NCBI RefSeq assembly: GCF_006516955.1
Contig: NZ_VHLG01000017.1
Span: 20,714 to 84,713, forward strand
Length of the DNA: 64,000 nt
Direction: 5' to 3'
From: Martelella alba
Lineage (GTDB): Bacteria > Pseudomonadota > Alphaproteobacteria > Rhizobiales > Rhizobiaceae
Positions 16,334 to 25,681 of the stretch are shown here, one piece after another (within the stretch, counting starts at the first letter, position 1; each line of letters starts with the position of its first letter). A model generated the notes under the pieces. The model was not told the DNA's origin. It made no database searches and saw nothing but the letters and a program-made list of their open reading frames with translations. Position numbers and translations under genes: made by a program.

Positions 16334-17158
16334 TCAGATTTTGTAGATGCGCATGGCATTCAGCGAAAACAGTCTCTCCTGCTCTTCTGCGCTGGCGCCG
16401 GCAATGAGCGTCTTTGTCGCGGCAACCCAGTCCTTCAGACTGGCCGTCAGCGTGCAGACCGGGAAATCAGATCCCCAGACAATACGGTCAAAGCCGAAGC
16501 GCTCAATCACATGGCTGACATAGGGCCGCAGGCCGTCGACCGACCAGTTCGCACCGCCATAGGCGATGACGCCGGAAATCTTGGCCGCGACATTGTCGAT
16601 CCCGGCCAGTTCGGACATATGGCTTCGCCATGGATCAAGCTCGCCGCCTTCGATATCGGGAACGCCGCAATGATCGAGAATGAACTGCACGCCGGGGCAT
16701 TTTCTTGCCAGAGCGATGGCAAGCGGCAATTGCCGGGCGGAAACGCACAGATCAAAGGTCAGCCCGAGCGGGGCAAGCCGGTTCAGATTTTCGGCAAAAA
16801 GCGGCGCCTGCGAGATCTCGTCCGGCACGACATGCAGGACACGACGGAAGCCCTTCACGCCCGAAACCGCGGCCATTTCCTCCAGATAGGCCGGGAAATC
16901 AAGATCTTCCGGGCGGCAGGCGGCAATCGCGCCAGCGATCTTGCGATGGGCCGACAGCATGAAGCGGGTTTCTGCGGCCATGTCCGCTTCCGCCACATCC
17001 ACTTCCATGTGAAGAGCGGCCTCGATGCCATATTGTTCTGCCTCTGCGAAATAGTCCACGGCAGAAAACGTCCGGTCAAGCGCCGGGGCGCCGGTGAGCC
17101 AGGGATAGGAAAAGCGGTCCTTTTCGACCAGATGAAGATGGGTGTCGATGATGCGCAT
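16334..17158 (-). CDS. Amidohydrolase-family lactonase, probable L-fuconolactonase
   Basis: Protein of 274 residues of the COG3618 amidohydrolase group, whose characterised members hydrolyse sugar lactones such as L-fucono-1,5-lactone and L-rhamnono-lactone. It starts with the metal-binding IIDTHLHL and has GVKGFRRVL, FILDHCGVPD and IVWGSDFPVCT, where the last Asp is the catalytic residue. Within the operon it is flanked by the IclR regulator upstream and the mutarotase downstream. It would turn the lactone made by a sugar dehydrogenase into the free acid for the FucD-type dehydratase. Confidence 0.85.
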   Translation of the reverse strand: MRIIDTHLHLVEKDRFSYPWLTGAPALDRTFSAVDYFAEAEQYGIEAALHMEVDVAEADMAAETRFMLSAHRKIAGAIAACRPEDLDFPAYLEEMAAVSGVKGFRRVLHVVPDEISQAPLFAENLNRLAPLGLTFDLCVSARQLPLAIALARKCPGVQFILDHCGVPDIEGGELDPWRSHMSELAGIDNVAAKISGVIAYGGANWSVDGLRPYVSHVIERFGFDRIVWGSDFPVCTLTASLKDWVAATKTLIAGASAEEQERLFSLNAMRIYKI

Positions 17159-17188
17159 GAACGCCTCCTGTCATGCGGGGTTATCGGC

Positions 17189-17956
17189 TCAGCCGGCATC
17201 TCCTCCTTGCCGGCGGGCCTGGGAAAGCTGGTCTGCGGTCCGGAGCACCAGCGTCAGCGCTGCCTGAATATCAGTCTCCAGCACGCGGTCGAGCCGTTCC
17301 GTATAGGGGCAGGTCACCACCGCGATTACGGTGCCGAGCGGACCGATCACCGGCGCGGTGATATTGGTGACGCCGGAAATCTGGCCACTGGGCATCAGTA
17401 CATAGCCCTGAGCGCGGATCGTCTCCAGTTCCGCCTCAAGATCGGCATTGAGGCTTTCGCCGGAACCCTTCAGCATCAGCGCGCGATGTTCCGGTGTGGC
17501 CATGGCGAGAAAGACGAGACCTGATCCGGTGGTGGTGAGGCCGAGCCTGGTGCCGACACGTACCGCAAGGCTCCAGTAGGATGGTGCGTCCACCTGGGCA
17601 ACGACCACCGGTGCATTGCGATCGAAGACGACGAGATGGCAGGATTGCGCGGCATCCTGGGCAAGGGTCTGCAACAGCGGAACAGCCTGATTGACGAGAC
17701 GTCTGAGCGGCGGGCGGGCATGGACCAGCTCGAACATCTTCAGCGTGATTTCGTAGCGATCCTCCGGCGTGCGGCGGATATAGTCGCGCCTGACCAGCCG
17801 GTCGAGCATGCGGTAGATTTCGTTGGGCGTGCGCGACAGCGCCTTGGCAATCTCCGCCTGGCTGAGCGGTGATTCGGTTTCAGCCAGGAGTTCAAAAATA
17901 TCGAGGCCCTTATCGAGGGCGGGGGCGCGATAGCGATCGTTTTCTTCTGTTGTCAT
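17189..17956 (-). CDS. IclR-family transcriptional regulator
   Basis: Regulator of 255 residues: an N-terminal winged helix with SPLSQAEIAKALSRTPNEIYRML as the recognition region, and a C-terminal IclR effector domain with SCHLVVFDRNAPVVVAQVD, VGTRLGLTTTGSGLVFLA and SGVTNITAPVIGPLG. It is divergent from the L-fucose ABC transporter operon, 212 bp apart, and heads the lactonase/mutarotase operon. It is the best candidate to bind the 22-bp element found at 18099 and at 13414. A related half-site, ATTCCGAATTTGG, at 18034-18046 could serve autoregulation. AGGAAG upstream supports the ATG. Confidence 0.92.
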   Translation of the reverse strand: MTTEENDRYRAPALDKGLDIFELLAETESPLSQAEIAKALSRTPNEIYRMLDRLVRRDYIRRTPEDRYEITLKMFELVHARPPLRRLVNQAVPLLQTLAQDAAQSCHLVVFDRNAPVVVAQVDAPSYWSLAVRVGTRLGLTTTGSGLVFLAMATPEHRALMLKGSGESLNADLEAELETIRAQGYVLMPSGQISGVTNITAPVIGPLGTVIAVVTCPYTERLDRVLETDIQAALTLVLRTADQLSQARRQGGDAG

Positions 17957-18066
17957 TGTTCTTCCTGCTCATGCGAACGGGGCCGCATCTTTTCTTTTTC
18001 GCCTCAACATTGTGCATCTTGCAACCATAAGAATTCCGAATTTGGTCTTTATTCAGAACCCGGACG

Positions 18067-18096
18067 TTGACGTCCCGTCGAAAACCATGCTTATAT
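18067..18096 (+). promoter_or_regulatory. Predicted promoter of the L-fucose operon
   Basis: TTGACG (18067-18072) and TTATAT (18091-18096) are spaced by 18 bp. The shared operator starts 3 bp after the -10 box, so a bound regulator would cover the transcription start. Confidence 0.55.
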
Positions 18097-18098
18097 AC

Positions 18099-18120
18099 GA
18101 ATAGACTTTTCAAATATGGA
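18099..18120. promoter_or_regulatory. Operator shared with the CoA-transferase operon (copy 2)
   Basis: GAATAGA-CTT-TTCAAAT-A-TGGA, 19 of 22 bases identical to 13414-13435; CTTAT precedes both copies 7-9 bp upstream. The two copies are the only evidence joining the operons, but similarity of this length in non-coding DNA is unlikely by chance. The regulator is probably the divergent IclR protein. Confidence 0.65.
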
Positions 18121-18168
18121 GGATCAAGTCTTTTCTGGCTTGGCATTTGGAAGGTCGAGGAGGAGAAA

Positions 18169-19497
18169 ATGGCAGTGAAACCCTTAACGACGCTTCTGGC
18201 GGCGTGCTGCGCGCTTGGCGCGCTCGCGGTCGCCGCTCATGCCGACGACTTCGATTACGGCTCGTTTCCCGACTACACGCTGAAGGTGAAGCTGATTGGC
18301 GGCACCCAGTATGAAAAGCTCTACACCCGCATTCCCGAATGGGAAAAGATGACCGGTGCCAAGGTCGAAATCGTGTCCTCGAAGAATCACTTCGATCTCG
18401 ACCGTGAGATCAAGCAGGATATCGCCGCCGGTTCGGTGAATTGGTGCGTTGGTTCCAATCACACAAGCTTCGCCCCGCAATATGGCGATCTCTATATCGA
18501 TCTGACGGATTACATTCCCCAGTCCGAACTCGACAAATATGTGCCGGGCACGCTTGCCTCAGCCAAGGTCGACGGCCGTCTGGTCCAGCTGCCACGCGTG
18601 ACCGATGTTTCCAATCTTTATTACAAGAAGAGCCTTTACGCCGATCCGAAGAACCAGGCGGCGTGGAAGGAGAAATACGGCACGGATCTCGCCCCGCCGA
18701 AGACCTTTGACGAGTTTAAGGACCAGATCATCTTCTTTGCCGATCCGCCGAACCTTTATGGCACCGCCTTTGCCGGCAAGGATGAGGGCATGTCCGGCCG
18801 CTTCATGGAAATCCTGCGCGCCAATGGCGGCGATATCTTTGATGAAAACCTGAAGCCGATCTTCAATTCGCAGGCTGGCGTTGATGCGCTGAACTGGTTC
18901 ATTGATATCTACAAGGCAGGCGCCGTACCGGCCGGAACCGTCAACTACACCTGGGATGATATCGGTCAGGCCATGGCCGCCGGTCAGCTCGCCATCGATC
19001 TCGACTGGCCGGGCTTTGCCGCCTATTTCTCCGATCCGTCCTCGTCCAAGATCGCCGATGATCTCGGTTATGCGCTGGCCCCGGTCGGCACGTCCGGCAA
19101 GCGTGGCGGCTGGTCGGGCTCGCATTCCTTCTCGGTCACTGAGGATTGCGACAACAAGGAAGCGGCCGTTTCCTTCGCCGTCTTCATGACCAATGATGAA
19201 AGCGAGATGATGGAGGCCGAGGCCGGCAATCTGCCAACCCGCACCGCCACCTATCCGGCCGTGATCACGTGGTTCAACGAGAACGGCAAGCAGAATCTCG
19301 CCCAGATGTTCGAGGTCTGGCAGCAGTCGCTGGCCGATGCGCGCACGCCGCCGCTGATTCCGGAATGGATCGAGGTTTCCAACGTGCTCTGGCCGCAGCT
19401 TCAGGCGGCAATCGTTGGCGAAAAGACGGCGCAGGAAGCGCTGGATGATGCCGCCAAGCAGGCGACGCAGATCATGGAAGATGCAGGCTACTACTGA
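18169..19497 (+). CDS. Sugar ABC transporter, periplasmic solute-binding protein (CUT1)
   Basis: Family-1 binding protein of 442 residues, exported to the periplasm. A signal peptide is visible, with LTTLLAACCALGALAVAAHA ending near residue 24. Typical segments include IPEWEKMTGAKVEI, PRVTDVSNLYYKKSLYADP, INWFIDIYKAGAVP-like hinge sequence and GGWSGSHSFSVTEDCDNKEAAVSFAVFM. The ATG at 18169 follows GAGGAGGAG. First gene of the transport/catabolic operon; a strong hairpin after it should raise its level over the permeases. The likely ligand is L-fucose or a related sugar, judged from the enzymes downstream. Confidence 0.92.
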   Translation: MAVKPLTTLLAACCALGALAVAAHADDFDYGSFPDYTLKVKLIGGTQYEKLYTRIPEWEKMTGAKVEIVSSKNHFDLDREIKQDIAAGSVNWCVGSNHTSFAPQYGDLYIDLTDYIPQSELDKYVPGTLASAKVDGRLVQLPRVTDVSNLYYKKSLYADPKNQAAWKEKYGTDLAPPKTFDEFKDQIIFFADPPNLYGTAFAGKDEGMSGRFMEILRANGGDIFDENLKPIFNSQAGVDALNWFIDIYKAGAVPAGTVNYTWDDIGQAMAAGQLAIDLDWPGFAAYFSDPSSSKIADDLGYALAPVGTSGKRGGWSGSHSFSVTEDCDNKEAAVSFAVFMTNDESEMMEAEAGNLPTRTATYPAVITWFNENGKQNLAQMFEVWQQSLADARTPPLIPEWIEVSNVLWPQLQAAIVGEKTAQEALDDAAKQATQIMEDAGYY

Positions 19498-19514
19498 GCC
19501 TGATCTCTATCAGC

Positions 19515-19539
19515 GACCGCCGGATTTGGTCCGGCGGTC
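19515..19539 (+). terminator. Intercistronic hairpin after the binding-protein gene
   Basis: GACCGCCGGA-TTTGG-TCCGGCGGTC is a perfect 10-bp stem with a 5-base loop, 18 bp after the stop codon and 51 bp before the permease. There is no U tract, so it probably stabilises the upstream mRNA or attenuates partly. Confidence 0.6.
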
Positions 19540-19589
19540 ATTCCCGGGAAGACCGGTCTCCGACAATCGAACAATTCTGAAGGCGTGAC

Positions 19590-20492
19590 ATGAAGTTTCT
19601 CAGGTCGCCGAAGGCGACGCCGTATCTGCTGTTGCTGCCGGCCATCATCGTCATCCTCGCGGTGGTGCTGCTGCCACTGCTGGTGTCCTTCTGGACGTCA
19701 TTTACCAGCTACAATCTCACCAAGCCCCATACGCTTTATAACTTTGTGGGACTGAGAAACTACAAGCGCCTTATGGGCAATGAGGATTTCTGGTGGGCTT
19801 TTGGCCGCACCATTGTCTTCATCACCATTGCGCTCAATCTGGAAATGGTGATGGGGCTTGGCCTGGCGCTGCTCATCAACAAGATCACCTGGGGCCAGCG
19901 CACGCTCAGAACGGTGATGATGTTTCCGATGATGTTCTCGCCGATTCTGGTGGGTTTCCAGTTCAAATATATTTTCAACGATTCCGTCGGGCTGGTGAAC
20001 AATGCGCTGTTCTCGCTCGGGCTGATTTCCAAACCCATTCCGTGGCTGGTCAATGCCTGGCTTGCCAATTATTCGATCATCGTTGCCGAGATGTGGATGT
20101 CGACCTCGATCTTTGCAATCCTGCTGCTGGCCGGTCTGCTCGCCATGCCGAAGGAGCCTATCGAGGCGGCCAGGGTGGATGGCTGCAATCCCCTGCAGGT
20201 GTTCCGCCACATCACGCTGCCCTTCCTGATGCCCTTCATCTGGATTGCCATGACGATCCGCTCGCTCGATGTCGCCCGCGCCTATGACATGGTCAAGATC
20301 ATGACCAATGGCGGTCCCGCCGGGCGCACCGAACTCATCTGGACGCTGATGACGCGCACCGGATATCAGAATTCACAAATGGGGATGGCCAACGCCATGG
20401 GCTATATCTCGATCCTTCTGTCGATCGCCTTCACCATCATGTTCTACAAGAACCTGTCCAAGGCGCGCGTCTTCATGGGAGGCGCCCAATGA
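19590..20492 (+). CDS. Sugar ABC transporter permease (MalF/UgpA type)
   Basis: Inner-membrane permease of 300 residues with six hydrophobic segments. The EAA loop that docks the ATPase reads EAARVDGCNPLQVFRHITLPFLMPF. The N-terminus PYLLLLPAIIVILAVVLLP is the first membrane helix typical of CUT1 permeases. It is followed by the second permease with a 4-bp ATGA overlap. Forms the membrane channel with that subunit for the sugar bound by the preceding gene product. Confidence 0.95.
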   Translation: MKFLRSPKATPYLLLLPAIIVILAVVLLPLLVSFWTSFTSYNLTKPHTLYNFVGLRNYKRLMGNEDFWWAFGRTIVFITIALNLEMVMGLGLALLINKITWGQRTLRTVMMFPMMFSPILVGFQFKYIFNDSVGLVNNALFSLGLISKPIPWLVNAWLANYSIIVAEMWMSTSIFAILLLAGLLAMPKEPIEAARVDGCNPLQVFRHITLPFLMPFIWIAMTIRSLDVARAYDMVKIMTNGGPAGRTELIWTLMTRTGYQNSQMGMANAMGYISILLSIAFTIMFYKNLSKARVFMGGAQ

Positions 20493-21355
20493 GTGCGGCA
20501 AAAACCATCGAAAAACCCTGGCAGCGCTGGGGCATCCGCTTCATGGTGTTCTGCGCCATGCTGGTACTGGTTGTGCCGGGCGCCTGGGTGGTGCTGACCG
20601 CCTTCCGCCCCAATGTCGAGGTGCTGGCTCGCCCGCCGGTCTGGATCCCGCAGGTCTGGACGCTTGATAATTTCCTCGGCATTTTCGGCCTTCTGCCGGA
20701 TCGCCAGCAGGGCCTGCCGGTCGGTTCCTATTTCCTGAACTCGATCATCATTTCGCTGACCTCCACCGTGGTGGCGATCCTGGTCGGGATGATGGGCGGC
20801 TATGCCTTTGCCCGCTACCGCTTCAGGGGCAAGGGGGCGCTGTTTTTATCCTTCATGCTGTCGCGTACCGTACCCGGCGTGGCGCTGTCGCTGCCGCTCT
20901 TCATCATCTGGAGCCGGCTCGGTCTGATCGATACCAAATTCGGCATCATCCTCGTCTATATGGCGATCAACATTCCCTTCACCATCTGGCTGACGGACGG
21001 CTTTTTCCGCCAGATCCCGATCGACCTGTCGGAAGCTGCCCAGATTGACGGCTGCACCCGCTGGCAGGCCTTCTGGAAGGTGGAATTTCCGCTGGCCCGT
21101 TCGGGCCTTGCCTCGGCGGGCATCTTTGCCTTCCTCACCTCGTGGAACGAATTCGCCCTGGCAAGTCAGCTGACCCGCACCACCGCATCGAAGACCATGC
21201 CTGTCGGGCTGATGGATTTCACCGCGCAGTTCACCGTTGACTGGACCGGCATGAGCGCCATGGCCGTCATGATCATCATTCCGGCGCTCATTCTCACCTT
21301 CATCGTACAAAAGCATCTGATTGCCGGACTGACGTTCGGTGGTGTGAAAGGATAG
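20489..21355 (+). CDS. Sugar ABC transporter permease (MalG/UgpE type)
   Basis: Second CUT1 permease, 288 residues, six membrane segments. The EAA loop is [25 protein letters not shown], and the C-terminal [16 protein letters not shown] is the standard ending of this subfamily. Its start overlaps the stop of the first permease by 4 bp (ATGA) and it is followed after 4 bp by the ATPase gene. Works as the partner of the preceding permease. Confidence 0.95.
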   Translation: MSAAKTIEKPWQRWGIRFMVFCAMLVLVVPGAWVVLTAFRPNVEVLARPPVWIPQVWTLDNFLGIFGLLPDRQQGLPVGSYFLNSIIISLTSTVVAILVGMMGGYAFARYRFRGKGALFLSFMLSRTVPGVALSLPLFIIWSRLGLIDTKFGIILVYMAINIPFTIWLTDGFFRQIPIDLSEAAQIDGCTRWQAFWKVEFPLARSGLASAGIFAFLTSWNEFALASQLTRTTASKTMPVGLMDFTAQFTVDWTGMSAMAVMIIIPALILTFIVQKHLIAGLTFGGVKG

Positions 21356-21359
21356 TCCC

Positions 21360-22463
21360 GTGGCCGAAGTGCACCTTTCCAAAATCGTCAAGCGCTATGG
21401 ATCAATGGACGTTGTCCATGGCATCGATCTCGATGTCGCCCATAATGAATTTGTTGTTCTGGTCGGCCCGTCAGGTTGCGGCAAGTCGACAACACTCAGA
21501 ATGATCGCCGGTCTTGAGGAGATTTCCGGCGGCGAGCTTCGTATCGGCGACCGCGTCGTCAACGATCTGCCGCCCCGCTCGCGCAATATCTCCATGGTGT
21601 TCCAGTCCTATGCGCTCTATCCGCATATGACGGTGCGCGAAAACTTAGGCTTCGGCCTGAAGATCGCTGGGATGAAACCGGAGGAGATCAGGCCGCGCGT
21701 CGACGAGGCAGCCGGCATTCTCGGCCTGGAAAGCTTCATGGACCGCCTGCCGGCCAATCTGTCGGGTGGTCAGCGCCAGCGCGTCGCCATGGGGCGCGCC
21801 ATCGTCCGCCATCCGGATGTGTTCCTGTTTGACGAGCCGCTCTCGAACCTCGATGCCAAATTACGCGGTCAGATGCGCGTCGAGATCAAGAAACTGCATC
21901 AGCGCGTCAAGACCACGGTGATTTACGTGACGCATGATCAGGTCGAGGCGATGACGCTGGCCGACCGGATCGTCATCATGCGCGACGGCCATGTCGAGCA
22001 GGTCGGCACGCCGACGGAGGTTTTCGAAAACCCGGTCAACACCTTCGTTGCCGGCTTTATCGGCTCCCCGCCGATGAACCAGATTGACGCCACGGTCGAG
22101 ACGTCCGATGGCGCAGCCGTTGCAAGGCTTTCCGATGGAACATCCGTGCCATTGCCGGCTGATCTTGCTGCCAAAGTGCTGAACGGACAGACGGTGGTGA
22201 TCGGTTTCCGCCCCGATGCCTTTGCGCCCAAGGGCCATTCGCTGCATCCTGAAGAACGGTCCCTGGAGATTGATCTTGGCGTTGTGATTGCCGAACCGCT
22301 TGGGACCGAGACGATCATCTTCACCGAGCTTGCCGGCAAGGATGTCCAGGCCAAGATGCTGGATCCGCGGCCGGTTTCACCCGGTGAGACCCTGACCTTC
22401 ACGCTCGATCTCGACCGCCTCCATGTCTTCGATCAGGCATCGGGCCGAAGCTTAAGAGCCTGA
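21360..22463 (+). CDS. Sugar ABC transporter ATPase (UgpC/MalK type)
   Basis: ATPase of 367 residues. Walker A is GPSGCGKST, the Q loop [13 protein letters not shown], the signature [16 protein letters not shown], Walker [14 protein letters not shown] and the switch [11 protein letters not shown]-terminal TOBE/MalK-type regulatory domain covers about residues 235-367. The start is GTG at 21360 with AAGGA upstream. The gene energises the two permeases and ends 2 bp before the enolase-family gene, showing that import and catabolism share one transcript. Confidence 0.95.
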   Translation: MAEVHLSKIVKRYGSMDVVHGIDLDVAHNEFVVLVGPSGCGKSTTLRMIAGLEEISGGELRIGDRVVNDLPPRSRNISMVFQSYALYPHMTVRENLGFGLKIAGMKPEEIRPRVDEAAGILGLESFMDRLPANLSGGQRQRVAMGRAIVRHPDVFLFDEPLSNLDAKLRGQMRVEIKKLHQRVKTTVIYVTHDQVEAMTLADRIVIMRDGHVEQVGTPTEVFENPVNTFVAGFIGSPPMNQIDATVETSDGAAVARLSDGTSVPLPADLAAKVLNGQTVVIGFRPDAFAPKGHSLHPEERSLEIDLGVVIAEPLGTETIIFTELAGKDVQAKMLDPRPVSPGETLTFTLDLDRLHVFDQASGRSLRA

Positions 22464-22465
22464 TC

Positions 22466-23572
22466 ATGGCAAAGATCACCCGTGTTGAACTTCAGATGGT
22501 CGACCTGAAGCCGAAGGTCAGAAGGGTCGATGCGATCCAGTCCTTCGTCTCGCAGGAAACGCCGATCGTCACGATCACTGATGATGATGGCGCAACGGGC
22601 ACTGGCTATTCCTATACGATCGGCACCGGCGGCCCATCGGTGATGGCGCTTCTGGAAAGGACACTGGCGCCAGCGCTGATCGGCCGGGAGGCATTGGAGA
22701 TCGAACGGATCTGGCGCGATCTTCTGTTTTTGACCCATGCAACCTCGGTCGGCGCGATTACGTCGATCGCGCTTGCCGCCATCGATACCGCATTGTGGGA
22801 TCTGAAAGCGCGAAAGCTCGGCCTGCCGCTCCATCTTCTGGCGGGCGGGGCGCAGGCCTCGGTGCCGCTTTACACCACTGAAGGCGGCTGGCTGCATCTG
22901 CAACCCGAAGCCCTCGTTGACGATGCGCTGAAGGCGAAGGCGGAAGGGTTTTCGGGCGCCAAGCTGAAGGTCGGGCGGCCGATTCACGAAGATGTCGCCC
23001 GGATTGCTGCGGTGCGAGATGCGGTCGGCCCCGGTTTCGAGATCTTTACCGATGCCAATCAGGCCTTCAGCGTCGACGAGGCTATCCGTCGGGCTCAGGC
23101 CTATCAGCCGCTTGGCCTTGGCTGGCTGGAAGAACCGCTTCCGGCGGACGATGTCGCCGGTCATGCGGAACTGTCGCGCCGGACCTCAATCCCGGTTGCG
23201 GTCGGTGAGAGCCTTTATGCGCCGGGCCAGTTTCGCGATTATCTGGAGCGCCGGGCCTGTTCCATCGTTCAGGTCGATGTCGGCCGGATCGGCGGCATCA
23301 CGCCCTGGCTCAAGGTTGCCCATATGGCGGAATGCTTCAACGTGGCCGTGGCACCGCATTTTCTGATGGAGCTGCATGTGGCGCTCTGCGCTGCCGTGCC
23401 GAATGCGCGCTGGGTGGAATATATCCCGCAGCTCGACAGCATCACCCATCAGGGTCTGACCATCGAAAATGGTCATGCCATCCCGTCATCTGCGCCCGGT
23501 CTTGGCATCGACTGGGATTTCGCCGCGATCGAAAAGGCTTCGATCAAGGGCGCGCATCGCATCATTGCCTGA
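22466..23572 (+). CDS. Enolase-superfamily sugar-acid dehydratase or lactone isomerase (mandelate racemase group)
   Basis: Protein of 368 residues with the capping domain plus barrel of the mandelate racemase/muconate lactonizing group. The general-base lysines are in GAKLKVG (KxK), metal ligands in FTDANQAF, LEEPLP and AVGESLY, an Asp in VDVGRIGGIT, and the His in VAPHFLMELH that pairs with it. Such enzymes abstract a proton next to a carboxylate and here probably dehydrate a sugar acid. It is distinct from the FucD-type enzyme two genes further on, so the operon may handle two related acids or use it for a lactone rearrangement. The exact substrate cannot be named. Confidence 0.85.
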   Translation: MAKITRVELQMVDLKPKVRRVDAIQSFVSQETPIVTITDDDGATGTGYSYTIGTGGPSVMALLERTLAPALIGREALEIERIWRDLLFLTHATSVGAITSIALAAIDTALWDLKARKLGLPLHLLAGGAQASVPLYTTEGGWLHLQPEALVDDALKAKAEGFSGAKLKVGRPIHEDVARIAAVRDAVGPGFEIFTDANQAFSVDEAIRRAQAYQPLGLGWLEEPLPADDVAGHAELSRRTSIPVAVGESLYAPGQFRDYLERRACSIVQVDVGRIGGITPWLKVAHMAECFNVAVAPHFLMELHVALCAAVPNARWVEYIPQLDSITHQGLTIENGHAIPSSAPGLGIDWDFAAIEKASIKGAHRIIA

Positions 23573-23591
23573 GCACGAAGAGGAGGCGCTC

Positions 23592-24317
23592 ATGTCCAGT
23601 CTTTCCGGAAAAACCTGCCTGATCACCGCCGCAGCCCAAGGCATTGGCGCGGCATCGGCAAAGGCCTTCGCCGATGCCGGCGCCCGTGTGATCGCAACCG
23701 ATATCAATGCCGAAAAGCTCACCGAACTGCCAGCCGGCATCGAGACCCGGGTGCTGAATGTGCTCTCGGATGCCGCCGTGGCGGACGCCGCCGCCGAGAT
23801 CGGGCCGATCGACATATTGTTCAACTGCGCCGGTGTGGTTCACAACGGCTCGGTGCTGGAGATGAAGGATGGCGATCTTGATTTCGCGTTTGATCTCAAC
23901 GTCAAGGCGATGGTGCGCACCATTCGCGCCTTCCTGCCGGGCATGATCGAGAAGGGCGATGGCGCCATCATCAACATGTCCTCGGTTGCCTCCTCCATCA
24001 AGGGTGTGCCGAACCGCTTCGCCTATTCCACAACCAAGGCGGCTGTGATCGGGCTCACCAAGGCCATTGCCGCCGATTATGTGACCAGGGGCATTCGCTG
24101 CAACGCCATCGCGCCGGGCACCGTCGACAGCCCCTCGCTGCAGGACCGGCTGAAGGCGACCGGTGACTATGAAAAGGCGCGCCGCGATTTCATCGCCCGC
24201 CAGCCGATCGGCCGGATTGGTACGCCGGAAGAGATCGCCGATCTCGCTGTCTATCTCGCCGGCGCCACCTATACGACCGGCCAGGCCCATATCATCGATG
24301 GTGCCTGGGCCTGCTGA
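23592..24317 (+). CDS. Short-chain dehydrogenase, probable 2-keto-3-deoxy-L-fuconate dehydrogenase
   Basis: Classical SDR of 241 residues. The cofactor motif is AAAQGIGAASAKAFADAGA, followed by NCAGVV and the catalytic Ser region NMSSVASSIKG. The YSTTKAAVIGLTKA block contains the YxxxK pair, and PGTVDSPS follows. The GVPNRFAYSTTKAAV block is characteristic of the group with DHRS6 and bacterial 2-keto-3-deoxy-L-fuconate dehydrogenases, which oxidise the C4 hydroxyl of the dehydratase product. The ATG at 23592 follows GAGGAGG; the frame upstream runs into the preceding gene. It fits the step between the dehydratase and the FAH-type hydrolase encoded downstream. A role as the first sugar dehydrogenase is the alternative. 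Confidence 0.85.
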   Translation: MSSLSGKTCLITAAAQGIGAASAKAFADAGARVIATDINAEKLTELPAGIETRVLNVLSDAAVADAAAEIGPIDILFNCAGVVHNGSVLEMKDGDLDFAFDLNVKAMVRTIRAFLPGMIEKGDGAIINMSSVASSIKGVPNRFAYSTTKAAVIGLTKAIAADYVTRGIRCNAIAPGTVDSPSLQDRLKATGDYEKARRDFIARQPIGRIGTPEEIADLAVYLAGATYTTGQAHIIDGAWAC

Positions 24318-24377
24318 CGAGAGCTGAACCGATAACATCAAATGCGGCCTGCCGCCCTGACCGGACCCTGATATCAC

Positions 24378-25652
24378 ATGACCAAGATTACCGGCCTTAC
24401 GACGCATGATCTGCGCTTTCCGACCTCAGCCAAGCTCGACGGATCGGATGCGATGAACCCTGACCCGGATTACTCCGCCGCCTATGTCATTCTGACGACG
24501 GACAGCGCGCTTGAAGGCCACGGCCTGACCTTTACCATCGGCCGTGGCAATGAGGTGGTCTGCGCGGCAATCGCCGCCCTGACCGGCCGTGTGGTAGGCC
24601 TCGATCTCGACTGGATCGAGTCGGATCCGGGGCGGTTCTGGCGGCATGTCACCGGCGACAGCCAGCTGCGCTGGATCGGGCCGGACAAGGGGGCGATGCA
24701 CCTCGCCACCGGTGCCGTGGTCAACGCCGTCTGGGATCTGCTGGCCAAGCGGGCGAAGAAGCCGGTCTGGCAGTTCGTCGCCGATATGACGCCCGAGCAG
24801 CTGGTCTCGATCATCGATTTCCGCTACCTCACCGATGCGATCACGAAGGACGACGCGCTTGAAATCTTCCGCCGGGCAGAGGCTGGCAAGGCGGAACGGA
24901 TCGCGGAGCTGAAGGCCAATGGCTATCCCTGCTACACCACCTCTGCCGGCTGGCTTGGCTACAGCCACGAGAAGCTGAGGCGGCTGGCGCAGGAAGCGGT
25001 TGATGCCGGTTTCACCCATATCAAGATGAAGGTCGGCCAGGATATGGAGGAAGACGTGGCGCGGCTGAAGATCGTGCGCGAGGTAATCGGTGAAGATCGC
25101 ACGCTGATGATCGATGCCAACCAGGTCTGGGAGGTCTCGCAGGCCATCGACTGGGTGAGCGCGCTGAAACCCTTCCGCCCCTTCTTCATCGAGGAGCCGA
25201 CCAGCCCGGATGATGTTGCGGGCCATCGGAAGATCCGCGAGGCGGTGGCGCCGGTCAAGGTCGCCACCGGCGAAATGTGCCAGAACCGTATTCTGTTCAA
25301 GCAATTCATCGCCGGTGGTGCGATTGATATCGTCCAGATCGATGCCTGCCGCATTGGCGGGCTGAACGAGGTGCTCTCCGTGCTGCTGATGGCGGCGAAA
25401 TACGGCCTGCCGGTCTGGCCGCATGCTGGCGGGGTCGGGCTTTGCGAATATGTCCAGCACCTATCGATGATTGATTATCTGGTGGTCTCGGGCAGCAAGG
25501 AAGGCCGCGTGATCGAATATGTCGATCACCTGCACGAACATTTTCTGGCGCCCTGCCGGATCGAGAATGCGGCCTATATGCCGCCTGAAAGTCCGGGCTT
25601 CTCCATTGAGATGAAATCCGAAACCCTTCATAACTTTGCGCACATGGCCTGA
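24378..25652 (+). CDS. fucD: L-fuconate dehydratase
   Basis: Enolase-superfamily enzyme of 424 residues, close in length to known FucD (about 440). The N-terminus DLRFPTSAKLDGSDAMNPDP and GHGLTFTIGRGNEV are typical of this subgroup. Catalytic residues visible: KxK in THIKMKVGQ, metal ligands in MIDANQVW, FIEEPTSPDD and ATGEMCQNR, the Asp in QIDACRIGGLNE and the His in VWPHAGGVGLCE. It converts L-fuconate to 2-keto-3-deoxy-L-fuconate. A 60-bp gap to the SDR gene shows no terminator, so it is in the same operon. Confidence 0.92.
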   Translation: MTKITGLTTHDLRFPTSAKLDGSDAMNPDPDYSAAYVILTTDSALEGHGLTFTIGRGNEVVCAAIAALTGRVVGLDLDWIESDPGRFWRHVTGDSQLRWIGPDKGAMHLATGAVVNAVWDLLAKRAKKPVWQFVADMTPEQLVSIIDFRYLTDAITKDDALEIFRRAEAGKAERIAELKANGYPCYTTSAGWLGYSHEKLRRLAQEAVDAGFTHIKMKVGQDMEEDVARLKIVREVIGEDRTLMIDANQVWEVSQAIDWVSALKPFRPFFIEEPTSPDDVAGHRKIREAVAPVKVATGEMCQNRILFKQFIAGGAIDIVQIDACRIGGLNEVLSVLLMAAKYGLPVWPHAGGVGLCEYVQHLSMIDYLVVSGSKEGRVIEYVDHLHEHFLAPCRIENAAYMPPESPGFSIEMKSETLHNFAHMA

Positions 25653-25681
25653 CCAAAGGGTCGTGAAACGGGAGAAATACC

